Positions 44,016-51,870 of a stretch of 64,000 bases of DNA are shown piece after piece. Position 1 is the first letter of the stretch. The number at the start of each line of letters is the position of its first letter. The notes beneath the pieces were generated by a model. It did not search any database. It was not told the DNA's origin and saw only the letters and a program-made list of their open reading frames with translations. The stretch is from Ruania rhizosphaerae (GTDB lineage Bacteria; Actinomycetota; Actinomycetes; Actinomycetales; Beutenbergiaceae). The translations under genes and the position numbers were made by a program. The stretch is from positions 62,001 through 126,000 of the forward strand of contig NZ_VSMB01000001.1 of the NCBI RefSeq assembly GCF_009805705.1, given 5' to 3'.

Positions 44016-45026
44016 CTACCCCTGGTCGGCGTCCTCGCCTGAAAGATCCCATGCCTGCCCCCACGCCACCTTCCGCGCAGCCCGGAACGCCGTCTTGTCG
44101 CGCTTGGATACGGTCACCTCACGCGCCCGACCGTCGGACTCGCACAGCTGCAGCCGCACATGACCAGGTCGCACCTGCGGATGGCGCAGCACCCGGGCCG
44201 TGGCCGGCTGCACCGGGAGCCGGGTGGCTGCGACGTAGGAGAACTTCTCATCCTCGAACCCGCGCGAACCACCCTTGGCCTGCCGGTGGGCGGCCGTACG
44301 TTCGAGCCGGGTCGCGGCGTGACACCAATCTCCCGGTCCGAGTGGGCAGTCCAGCTCATGCGGGCAGGGCGCGGCGATCCTCATCCCGGCAGCGATCAGG
44401 CGTTCGCGCGCACGGAGCACGCGGGCGTAGCCGGCCGGGGTACCCGGCTCCACCACCAGCACCGTGCCGGCACTGCGCGCCAGCCGATCCACGACGGCGT
44501 CCCTGGCCTGCTCGTCCAGCTCACCCAGGACGTAGCCCGCCAGGGCCAGATCCGCCTGGTGACGGCATGGCGGCCCTTCATCCTCGACATGATCGCTGCG
44601 GCCCAGCCGCGCCACCTCGTGCTCGACCGCGGCACCGGAGTCGGCCAGCAGCCGCCCCGCCAGCGCGAGCGCCGCAACCGAGTAGTCCACCACCCGCACC
44701 CGTTCCACACTGTCGAACGCATCGAGTGCTGCCCAGCTCATCGCCCCAGTCCCGGCGCCCAGGTCCACGACCGCCCGCGGCTGCAGATCCGGAACAGCGT
44801 CGACGACCTGGTCGAGCGCGAGCCGGGCCGCAGCAAACGTCGCCGGCATCCGGGTCAGCACATACGCGGCGGCACGCAGGTCGGAATCCATGATCGGCTC
44901 GCGCGCCGGGCGGTCCGCCAGGTACCGATCGCTGAGGGCGCGGGCCGCGCGGACCACCTCGGCGGGGCGGTGCGGGGCCATCACGGCCTCGGCGGCAGCG
45001 ACCATCGGCCCGGGGAGCGGGTGCAC
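44016..45026 (-). CDS. Rsm22/METTL17-like methyltransferase
   Basis: This 336 aa protein has a SAM-binding Rossmann motif, VVDLGAGTGAMSWAAL, and post-motif blocks ADLALAGYVLGEL and VLVVEPGTPAGYA. The Cys set CPHELDCPLGPGDWC (with a later Cys) is the pattern of Rsm22-family proteins, which in mitochondria (METTL17) carry an iron-sulfur cluster and help assemble the small ribosomal subunit. The GTG at 45026 is six bases after a CATACT hexamer and has no ribosome site, so it is probably leaderless. The MOSC gene is divergent. Confidence 0.85.
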   Translation of the reverse strand: MHPLPGPMVAAAEAVMAPHRPAEVVRAARALSDRYLADRPAREPIMDSDLRAAAYVLTRMPATFAAARLALDQVVDAVPDLQPRAVVDLGAGTGAMSWAALDAFDSVERVRVVDYSVAALALAGRLLADSGAAVEHEVARLGRSDHVEDEGPPCRHQADLALAGYVLGELDEQARDAVVDRLARSAGTVLVVEPGTPAGYARVLRARERLIAAGMRIAAPCPHELDCPLGPGDWCHAATRLERTAAHRQAKGGSRGFEDEKFSYVAATRLPVQPATARVLRHPQVRPGHVRLQLCESDGRAREVTVSKRDKTAFRAARKVAWGQAWDLSGEDADQG

Positions 45027-45032
45027 CCGGCC

Positions 45033-45038
45033 AGTATG
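45033..45038 (-). promoter_or_regulatory. -10 element CATACT of a leaderless promoter
   Basis: On the minus strand, CATACT is followed by six bases and then the GTG start of the Rsm22-like gene. Confidence 0.5.
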
Positions 45039-45115
45039 GCGCCCCGCACAGGTCTCGGTGTCCGATGGCCAGGAGCGCGGAGGTCGCCGTCCACATCTCG
45101 CACAGCATCGCCACC

Positions 45116-45778
45116 ATGGCACTCGTGCATTCGGTGATCGTCGGCGTCTCCCGCGCCAACCCCTGGAAGGGCACCGGAACCACGGGGATCGACAAACGCC
45201 CGGTGAGCGGCCCCGTCGCAGTCCGCGCCCCCGGACCGAAGGGCACCGGCGCCGTCGGGCTGCAGGGGGATCGCGCCCATGATGTGGAGCACCACGGTGG
45301 CGACTATCAGGCCGTGTACGCCTATCCGCGCGAATCGCTGGACGCATGGGCCGAGCGGCTCGGTCGGCCACTCACCGATGGCGTGTTCGGCGAGAATCTC
45401 ACCACCTCGAGCCTGGACGTGCACGGCGCGCTGATCGGCGAGCAGTGGCGGATCGGCCCTGATGTGCTCCTGGAGGTCTCCTGCCCGCGGATCCCCTGTG
45501 GCACGTTCCAAGGGTGGATGAGTGAGCAGGGCTGGATCCGCACATTCACCCAGGCCGCCGAACCGGGCGCCTACCTGCGCGTGATCGAGCCCGGTGCCAT
45601 CACGGCCGGCGACGAGATCACCGTCACTCACCACCCCGAGCACGACGTGAGTGTGGCCACCTGCTTTCGGGCCCTGACCACCCACTCCGAGCTACTGCCC
45701 CACCTGTTGCACCCTGGCGTCGCCGAGGCCATGCCACCCGCGGACCTGGCGCAGATCCGCCGCCGTCTGGCGCGCTGA
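45116..45778 (+). CDS. MOSC domain-containing protein (YiiM-like)
   Basis: This 220 aa protein has a MOSC domain with the sulfur-carrying Cys in EVSCPRIPCGTFQGWM and GVFGENLTTSSLD before it. MOSC proteins are related to the C-terminus of molybdenum cofactor sulfurase and move sulfur or reduce N-hydroxylated compounds with the cofactor. I chose ATG 45116 because VHSVIVGVSRANPWKG aligns with the usual YiiM start (VxSVNVG). An in-frame start at 45065 exists. It is divergent from the Rsm22-like gene. Confidence 0.9.
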   Translation: MALVHSVIVGVSRANPWKGTGTTGIDKRPVSGPVAVRAPGPKGTGAVGLQGDRAHDVEHHGGDYQAVYAYPRESLDAWAERLGRPLTDGVFGENLTTSSLDVHGALIGEQWRIGPDVLLEVSCPRIPCGTFQGWMSEQGWIRTFTQAAEPGAYLRVIEPGAITAGDEITVTHHPEHDVSVATCFRALTTHSELLPHLLHPGVAEAMPPADLAQIRRRLAR

Positions 45779-45888
45779 GGTGCGCGCCGAGCACCACCAT
45801 CCTCCGAGTCAATTCTCTGCCAACTCTCCTCATCGACGCTCCACAGCCTTTACCATTGACATACACTCGGGTCATCCGACGGGAGAGA

Positions 45889-48480
45889 GTGAGCACGGTG
45901 GCCGACCTCCTCGCCTCCTACCGTGCCGCGGGCCCGGGGCACGACGAGATGCTGCAGTCCACCGGTGCAGCGCGCGCCGCTTGGGACCAGATGGCCGACC
46001 TCGCCCAGGTGCAGTCCTGGGAGCAGTTGGCCGAACGCCGTCAGGAAGTGGCCCTCCTCCTGGAGGACCACGGTGTCCGGTTCGGCACCGGCGGCGATGT
46101 CGGCACTCAGACGCCAGGTGCTGCCGGACCGGGTGGGACGGCCGCGAGCTCGACCGGCCAGGCCGCTGCCGCCATCGACTCACCCTGGCTGCTCGACCCC
46201 CTGCCGGTGATCCTGGACGAGCTGGAGTGGGCGCAGGTGGAGACCGCTCTGCGCCAGCGCGCGATGCTGCTGGATGCGATCCTCACCGACCTCTACGGTC
46301 AACGGCGCCTCATCGGTGACGCGGCGCTTCCGCCGGAACTGGTACTCGCCCACCCGGGGTTCCTGCGGGCTGCGGAGGGGATCACCATCCCCGGTCCCCA
46401 TCAGCTGTTCCTCTATGCGGCTGACCTCGCGCGTAACGCCGATGGCTCCTGGGTTGCCCTCTCCGACCGCACCCAGGCACCGTCGGGCCTCGGCTTCGCG
46501 ATGGAGGACCGGCGCGTGGTCTCGCAGGTGCTCGCCGGCTCCTACCGCCAGGCCCGGATCCGGCGCATGGGGCCGTTCTACCACGCGATGCGGACCGCGC
46601 TGCAGGAGGTCGCGCCGGCCGAGGGTGATGCTCCGCGCATCGCACTGCTCACCCCGGGACCGTATTCGGAGACGGCGTTCGACCAGGGCTACCTCGCCAC
46701 CATGCTCGGCCTGCCCCTGGTCGAGGGTGAGGACCTCGTCGTCTCCGGTGGCCGGCTGTGGATGCGCTCGCTGGGTGGCCTCGAACCGGTGGACGTGCTG
46801 ATCCGGCGGGTCGACGCCGAGTTCTGCGACCCCTTGGACCTGCGGGGCGACTCGGTGCTCGGCGTCCCGGGCCTGGTGCAGGCCGCCCGCAGTGGCGCCG
46901 TGACCGTGGTGAACCCGTTCGGTGCCGGTGTGCTGGAGAATCCCGCCCTGATGACGTTCCTGCCGCGCCTGTGCCGGCAGGTCCTCGGTGAAGAGCTGCT
47001 GCTCGGCTCCGCCGCGACGTACTGGTGCGGTGAGCGCAGCATGTGCTCGCACGTGATCGCCAACCTGGAACGCCTGGTCATCCGGCAGACCGTCCCGGGT
47101 GGGTACCGGCGCAACGGCTGGGAACTGACGGTGGCCCAGCGGGCCGACCTGGCGACCATGATCGCGGCGGATCCGCACCGGTGGGTGGGGCAGGAGCCGG
47201 TGGACGCCTCCACCACCCCGACCATCGGGTCGAAAAGCCTGCAGGCCCGTCCGACGACGTTGCGCACCTTCGCGCTAGCCCGGCCCTCGGGCTATCAGGT
47301 GCTCTCCGGCGGGCTCGCCCGGGTCGAGCTCGACGAACAGCACGAGGACCGTGTGCCACATTCGCCCATGGCGGGTGCAGCCGCGAAGGACGTGTGGATC
47401 CTCTCCGCCGAACCCCAGCCGGTGCAGGACCCGTGGCTCACCGATGACGGCGCCCCCTACCACCCGAGCGTGCCGGCGATCTCCCCCGGCGCTGCGGAGG
47501 ATCTGTTCTGGTTCGGTCGCTACAGCGAGCGTGCCGAGGCCACCGTCCGGCTCGTGCGCGCAGTGGCCGACCGGTGGGAGGACTACCACCTGACCCCGCA
47601 CAGTGCGGGCGGCCGGTCGTTGGAGATCCTGATGACGGCGCTGGCTGGCGTGACCACTGACGCCGGCTTGGATGACGTGGTGCTGGACGAACGGCAACCG
47701 GGCTCGATCGCCTTCGCCGTCACCCACGCGGTACGCGCGGCGACCGGGGTGCGCGACCAACTCTCCGCAGACACCTGGATCGCGCTGTCGGCGGCCGAGC
47801 GAGCCCTCGCTCGGGGCCGGTCGCGGCGCGCCCGCACCGTCGGACCGGAGCTGGATCTGGACGGGGTGCTCACCCGGACGCTGGAGGCACTGCTCGCCCT
47901 CGCCGGCATCGGCGGCGAGGCGATGATGCGCGATGTCGGCTGGGCCCTGATGGACGTGGGCCGGCGGCTCGAACGCGCCCAGCACCTGGTGCAGGTGCTG
48001 GCAGCCACGGTGACGGTGCGGCGCGATCGTACGGTGGACTCGATGGTGCTGGAGTCGGTGCTGATCGCACACGAGTCGGTGATCAGTTACCGGCGGCGTT
48101 CCCAGACGACGGCGCGGCTGGAGGCATTCCTCGAGCTGCTGCTGATGGACACCCGCAACCCCCGTTCGCTCGCCCACCAGCTCACCACGCTGCGCACAGA
48201 CCTGGACTCGTTGCCGACGGCCGCGCACAACGCCCAGGTGCGCGACCAGTTGCTGGCGGACCTGGGCGATCTGCTGGCGGAGCAGGATACGGCCGCTCTG
48301 GCCGCCACGGACCCCGCAGGTGACCGCCGCAGGCTGGCGGAGCTGCTGGAATCGCTGGACTGGCGACTGCGTGATCTGGGTGAGGAGATCGCCCGGGTGC
48401 ACTTCGCCCACCCGGTGCCGATCCAGTGGGCCGACGCCGCCGGCACCTGGGTTCCCCGCCGTGAGGAAGTGACCTCATGA
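45889..48480 (+). CDS. Circularly permuted ATP-grasp fused to alpha-E domain
   Basis: In this ~863 aa protein the first ~540 residues are the circularly permuted type 2 ATP-grasp (DUF404/407), seen in VALSDRTQAPSGLGFAMED, RVDAEFCDPLDLRGDS and NPFGAGVLENPALM. The last ~310 residues are an alpha-E (DUF403) helical domain starting FWFGRYSERAEAT. The protein may form an amide bond in a small peptide, but substrate is unknown. GTG 45898 or the upstream TTG 45856 are other possible starts. Its stop overlaps the next gene (ATGA), a transglutaminase. Confidence 0.9.
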   Translation: MSTVADLLASYRAAGPGHDEMLQSTGAARAAWDQMADLAQVQSWEQLAERRQEVALLLEDHGVRFGTGGDVGTQTPGAAGPGGTAASSTGQAAAAIDSPWLLDPLPVILDELEWAQVETALRQRAMLLDAILTDLYGQRRLIGDAALPPELVLAHPGFLRAAEGITIPGPHQLFLYAADLARNADGSWVALSDRTQAPSGLGFAMEDRRVVSQVLAGSYRQARIRRMGPFYHAMRTALQEVAPAEGDAPRIALLTPGPYSETAFDQGYLATMLGLPLVEGEDLVVSGGRLWMRSLGGLEPVDVLIRRVDAEFCDPLDLRGDSVLGVPGLVQAARSGAVTVVNPFGAGVLENPALMTFLPRLCRQVLGEELLLGSAATYWCGERSMCSHVIANLERLVIRQTVPGGYRRNGWELTVAQRADLATMIAADPHRWVGQEPVDASTTPTIGSKSLQARPTTLRTFALARPSGYQVLSGGLARVELDEQHEDRVPHSPMAGAAAKDVWILSAEPQPVQDPWLTDDGAPYHPSVPAISPGAAEDLFWFGRYSERAEATVRLVRAVADRWEDYHLTPHSAGGRSLEILMTALAGVTTDAGLDDVVLDERQPGSIAFAVTHAVRAATGVRDQLSADTWIALSAAERALARGRSRRARTVGPELDLDGVLTRTLEALLALAGIGGEAMMRDVGWALMDVGRRLERAQHLVQVLAATVTVRRDRTVDSMVLESVLIAHESVISYRRRSQTTARLEAFLELLLMDTRNPRSLAHQLTTLRTDLDSLPTAAHNAQVRDQLLADLGDLLAEQDTAALAATDPAGDRRRLAELLESLDWRLRDLGEEIARVHFAHPVPIQWADAAGTWVPRREEVTS

Positions 48481-49535
48481 GCACCCGCGAGGCAAGCGCA
48501 CCCCAGCCGCGCGCGGCAGAGACGTCCCGGCACTATCGCCTGACGCACACCACGACCTACCGGTATCCAGCGGCCGTGACATCCTCCTACGGCCGGGCCA
48601 CGCTGCTGCCACGCCCCGGTGGGGGTCAGCAGGTGCACAGCAGCGGGCTGGTGATCGACCCAGTCCCGGACGTGGTCGCCGAGCACCGGGACTTCGCCGG
48701 CAACCGGTCGGGGTTCTTCCATGTCACCACCGAGCACGAGGTCCTACGGGTGGTCAGCCACGCGGTGATCACCACGGGTCGGCGCCGCAGCGACATCGCA
48801 CGCCTGCCCACCACCGGCTGGGAGGAGGTCGCCCAGCTGGTGCGTACGATCCGGATGGGTGCACCCGGTACGAGCCGGGACAACCCGAACACCGTGGTGG
48901 CGATCGCCGATGCGCGGTTACCTTCTGCGATGGTCGACACCGACGAGAGTGTGCGCGAGTACGCCCAGGAGTCCTTCACTCCCGGGCGCCCGCTGGTCGA
49001 GGTCATCATGGAGCTGACGCACCGCATCAACACCGATTTCACCTACGCCCCCGGCTCCACCTCGGTCAGTTCGCGACTGCCGGAGGTGCTCGCCGGGCGC
49101 AAGGGGGTCTGCCAGGACTTCGCCCACCTACTCATCGGGTGCATGCGGTCGATGGGCCTGGCGGCACGGTACGTCTCCGGCTACATCGAGACCCGTCCAC
49201 CACCGGGGAAGCCGAAGCTGCGCGGGGTGGACGCCTCGCACGCATGGGCGGCGGTCTGGCTGCCTGATGGCGGATGGGTGCAGGTGGACCCGACAAATGA
49301 CCAGGTGGTCGACAGCCGGTACGTGACGATCGGCTGGGGCCGGGACTATCGCGATGTCGCCCCATTGCGTGGCATCGTGTTCACCGACGGCTCCGGTTCG
49401 CAGCTCGACGTGGGCGTGGACCTGTGGCCTCTCGACGGCGGCGAGGTGGCCGGTGCGGTGGCTGAGGTGGACGATCTCACCGCGCCGTGGCGAGACCGCT
49501 GCGGCACCACGACAGGACGAGGGAGTGCAGACTGA
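48477..49535 (+). CDS. Transglutaminase-like cysteine protease
   Basis: This 352 aa protein has the bacterial transglutaminase N-terminal domain (YRLTHTTTYRYPAAVTSSYG) and a catalytic core with Cys212 (GVCQDFAHLL), His255 (ASHAWAAV) and Asp271 (VDPTND). It overlaps the ATP-grasp/alpha-E gene by four bases. This pair is conserved in many bacteria and is thought to make and process a modified peptide. Its product and target are not known. There is no signal peptide, so it is cytosolic. Confidence 0.92.
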   Translation: MSTREASAPQPRAAETSRHYRLTHTTTYRYPAAVTSSYGRATLLPRPGGGQQVHSSGLVIDPVPDVVAEHRDFAGNRSGFFHVTTEHEVLRVVSHAVITTGRRRSDIARLPTTGWEEVAQLVRTIRMGAPGTSRDNPNTVVAIADARLPSAMVDTDESVREYAQESFTPGRPLVEVIMELTHRINTDFTYAPGSTSVSSRLPEVLAGRKGVCQDFAHLLIGCMRSMGLAARYVSGYIETRPPPGKPKLRGVDASHAWAAVWLPDGGWVQVDPTNDQVVDSRYVTIGWGRDYRDVAPLRGIVFTDGSGSQLDVGVDLWPLDGGEVAGAVAEVDDLTAPWRDRCGTTTGRGSAD

Positions 49536-49996
49536 TGGCGATCGCGACGAACACCCGAGTGGGGCGAGCCGAGCTGGAGGAGTTCCTGCGGCCCCGGCAT
49601 CGCGGGATCGTGATGACTCTCCGTACCGACGGCGGACCGCAGCTCTCCCCCGTGGCCTGCGGCCTGGACAGCGAGGGCCGCCTGGTGGTCTCGACCTATC
49701 CGGACCGGGCGAAGGCCAACAACGTGCGCGCCCGCGAGCAGGTGGCCGTGTGCGTGCTCTCCGACGAGTGGAACGGCCCTTGGGTGCAGGTGGAGGGTGT
49801 CGGTGAGATCATCGACCCACCGGATTCGGTGGAGCCACTGGTGGAGTACTACCGGGCCGTGGCCGGGGAACACCCGGACTGGGACGAGTACCGCGAGGCG
49901 ATGGTGCGTCAGGGCAAATCGCTGTTGCGGCTCACCATCACGCGCTGGGGCCCGATCGCGACGGGTGGGTTCCCGGCACACCTGGCACCCTCCTGA
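49535..49996 (+). CDS. PPOX-class F420-dependent oxidoreductase-like protein
   Basis: This 153 aa protein has the split beta-barrel fold (RHRGIVMTLRTDGGPQLSPV, then YPDRAKANNVRAREQVAVC). Such proteins bind F420, FMN or heme. The ATG overlaps the stop of the transglutaminase gene (TGATG), so it is part of that operon. This connects the ATP-grasp and transglutaminase set with a possible redox step. Cofactor and substrate are not known. Confidence 0.87.
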   Translation: MAIATNTRVGRAELEEFLRPRHRGIVMTLRTDGGPQLSPVACGLDSEGRLVVSTYPDRAKANNVRAREQVAVCVLSDEWNGPWVQVEGVGEIIDPPDSVEPLVEYYRAVAGEHPDWDEYREAMVRQGKSLLRLTITRWGPIATGGFPAHLAPS

Positions 49997-50057
49997 CAAC
50001 CCGGAACCTCACGCCCGGATAGACCGGCGCAGGGCCGGCCGACTGCGGACAGATCGC

Positions 50058-50462
50058 TCACCCTTTCTCGGTGACGGCGAGTTGCCAGTTGACGCCGAAC
50101 CGATCCTCGACCCAGCCGAAAGGCCCGAACCCGTAGTCGTCGAGCGGCATGTGTTGCTTCCCCTCTCGTGCCAAGGTGGTGAAGACGTGTTGCTGCTCCT
50201 CGCGCGATGCACAGTCCACCCAGACGGACACCGCGGGCGTGAACGTCCACTCATGTGCTACTGCACTGTCGCTGCAGCGAAATCGTTGCCCCGCAACCAC
50301 GAACTCGGCCATCAGCACGCTCCCCTCCTCACCCGGCTCATCGGCACCGCGACGGCGGTCGGTCACGATGTGACCCCCGAAGAGGTCGACGTAGGCGTTC
50401 ATCGCGTCGGCAGCCCCCCAGCTGCCGCCAGGCGGGAACGTGAGGAACGGCGTTGCGTGCAT
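50058..50462 (-). CDS. VOC family protein (PhnB-like)
   Basis: This 134 aa protein has the 3-demethylubiquinone methyltransferase/PhnB-like VOC pattern: TPFLTFPPGGSWGAADAMNA at the start, FRCSDSAVAHEWTFTPAVS, and GPFGWVEDRFGVNWQL at the end. ATG 50462 is chosen because family proteins start at MHATPFLTF-like sequence. It is convergent with the PPOX gene and has no operon partner. Function unknown. Confidence 0.85.
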   Translation of the reverse strand: MHATPFLTFPPGGSWGAADAMNAYVDLFGGHIVTDRRRGADEPGEEGSVLMAEFVVAGQRFRCSDSAVAHEWTFTPAVSVWVDCASREEQQHVFTTLAREGKQHMPLDDYGFGPFGWVEDRFGVNWQLAVTEKG

Positions 50463-50660
50463 GACAGGGCTCCGATCGATGGACGGGTCACGGTGAGGTC
50501 TGTGCGCTGTGTGGCGCCACCACGACAATAGGCAAGCATCGACTTGCATGTCAATCAGTTGGGCCGCGGTCGAGAGTGACGCTGCCGTCGATTCCGGTGC
50601 CGTGGCGGAACACGCCTGCCAGATGGTTCGCGCGAAACCAGGACCCCACCCTCGAGCGCT

Positions 50661-51764
50661 TCACTCGGCGCGATGCACGTCGCTGGACCAGCCCACTGTC
50701 AGGGCCGGGGGCTCGACGCGCGGCTCGGTGACAGCGCCGAGCGAGTCGAAGGTCGGATACGCAGTTCGCATCATCACCGCGGCCCAGCGGGCGCCGACGT
50801 CCGTCACCCGATACTCCAGCGCCGTGATGGGCGATTCGCTCGTTTGCGACTCCCGGGAGCCGAGCCAGGACACCACCGCGACATCCTGCGGTACGCGGAG
50901 GCCGGAGGCCCTCAGGGTGGTGATCGTGTCGCTGGCGATCGCGTCGTTGTCGACGACGACAGCGGTGGCGTCGTGGCCCAGGACCTCCCGCACGGCCCGG
51001 TGGACACCCTCGGTCCGGTCCAGCGATGCGTTCGCGATCACGAGCGTGTGCTCTGGAGACCGGTGCGACCACTCCGTCAGTGCGCGACGGCGTTCGACGT
51101 TGGCCACCAGTTCCGCCGGCCCGAGAACCCAGACAATCGTGCGGTGTCCGTGGCGGACCAAGTGGTCTACCACGAGCGCCACCCCTTCGGCATTGCGCGG
51201 ATCGACCCGTGCCACACGGTCGTCCGGCAGAGTGACGCGCTGATCGGCCGTCAGATCGTCGACGATGCAGCCGACCGCGATCCCGCTATCGGCCAGGTTC
51301 CCGAGGCGGGGATCATCGCGTTCGACATCGGAAAGAAAGATGCCATCCACCCGTCGCTCCGTGACCCACTCGGTATGCTGCCGGATCTCGTCCGAGGCGC
51401 TACCGACGAGCTTGACGAGAACGTCGAAGGGTGTTCCTTTGAGCGCGAGCTGGACTCCCACGAAAAGATCGAGGAAGTACGGATCGACTGTCGCCGTCTT
51501 CGGCGTCTGGCGCACCGTCCAGCCGAGGGTTCCTGTCTGCCCACGGGAGAGCGCTTGCGCTGCGGAATTAGGTCGCCAGCCGCGTGCCCGAGCCAGCGCC
51601 ACGATCGCCTTGCGCCGCTCGGTGGACACGCCGGGCTCGCCCGACAAGGAACGCGAGACAGTGGCCTTGCTGACGCCGGCTTCACGAGCGATGTCCTCGA
51701 TGGTCGGACGGCGGCCGCGAGGTCGCCCCTCGCCCGCTCTCGTACTCGAGCTGTTCCTACTCAT
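50661..51764 (-). CDS. LacI-family transcriptional regulator
   Basis: This repressor (367 aa from this start) has a LacI helix-turn-helix and hinge (PTIEDIAREAGVSKATVSRS near residue 21, then LSGEPGVSTERR). The periplasmic-binding-protein-like domain follows (WTVRQTPKT, VDGIFLSD, RHGHRTIVWVLG). In-frame ATG 51821 and TTG 51845 are other starts; a TACCAT hexamer sits just before 51821. It lies at the end of the GMC/ABC operon and probably binds the palindrome at 56998 upstream of that operon. The ligand would be the imported sugar or its product. Confidence 0.88.
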   Translation of the reverse strand: MSRNSSSTRAGEGRPRGRRPTIEDIAREAGVSKATVSRSLSGEPGVSTERRKAIVALARARGWRPNSAAQALSRGQTGTLGWTVRQTPKTATVDPYFLDLFVGVQLALKGTPFDVLVKLVGSASDEIRQHTEWVTERRVDGIFLSDVERDDPRLGNLADSGIAVGCIVDDLTADQRVTLPDDRVARVDPRNAEGVALVVDHLVRHGHRTIVWVLGPAELVANVERRRALTEWSHRSPEHTLVIANASLDRTEGVHRAVREVLGHDATAVVVDNDAIASDTITTLRASGLRVPQDVAVVSWLGSRESQTSESPITALEYRVTDVGARWAAVMMRTAYPTFDSLGAVTEPRVEPPALTVGWSSDVHRAE

Positions 51765-51870
51765 AGCCGCCCGCGCTTGCGCCGGGTCAGACTTGCGCTC
51801 CGACCGGTTCGTGAACGCCATCGCATGTGCCGATGGTAGGCGCAACGCTCACCACGCGCGGTGCGTGCGT

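Noticed and set aside
43738-44064. Upstream extension of the hypothetical protein at 43135
   Set aside because: The extra part is Arg/Gly/Ser-rich and lacks the character of the rest of the protein.
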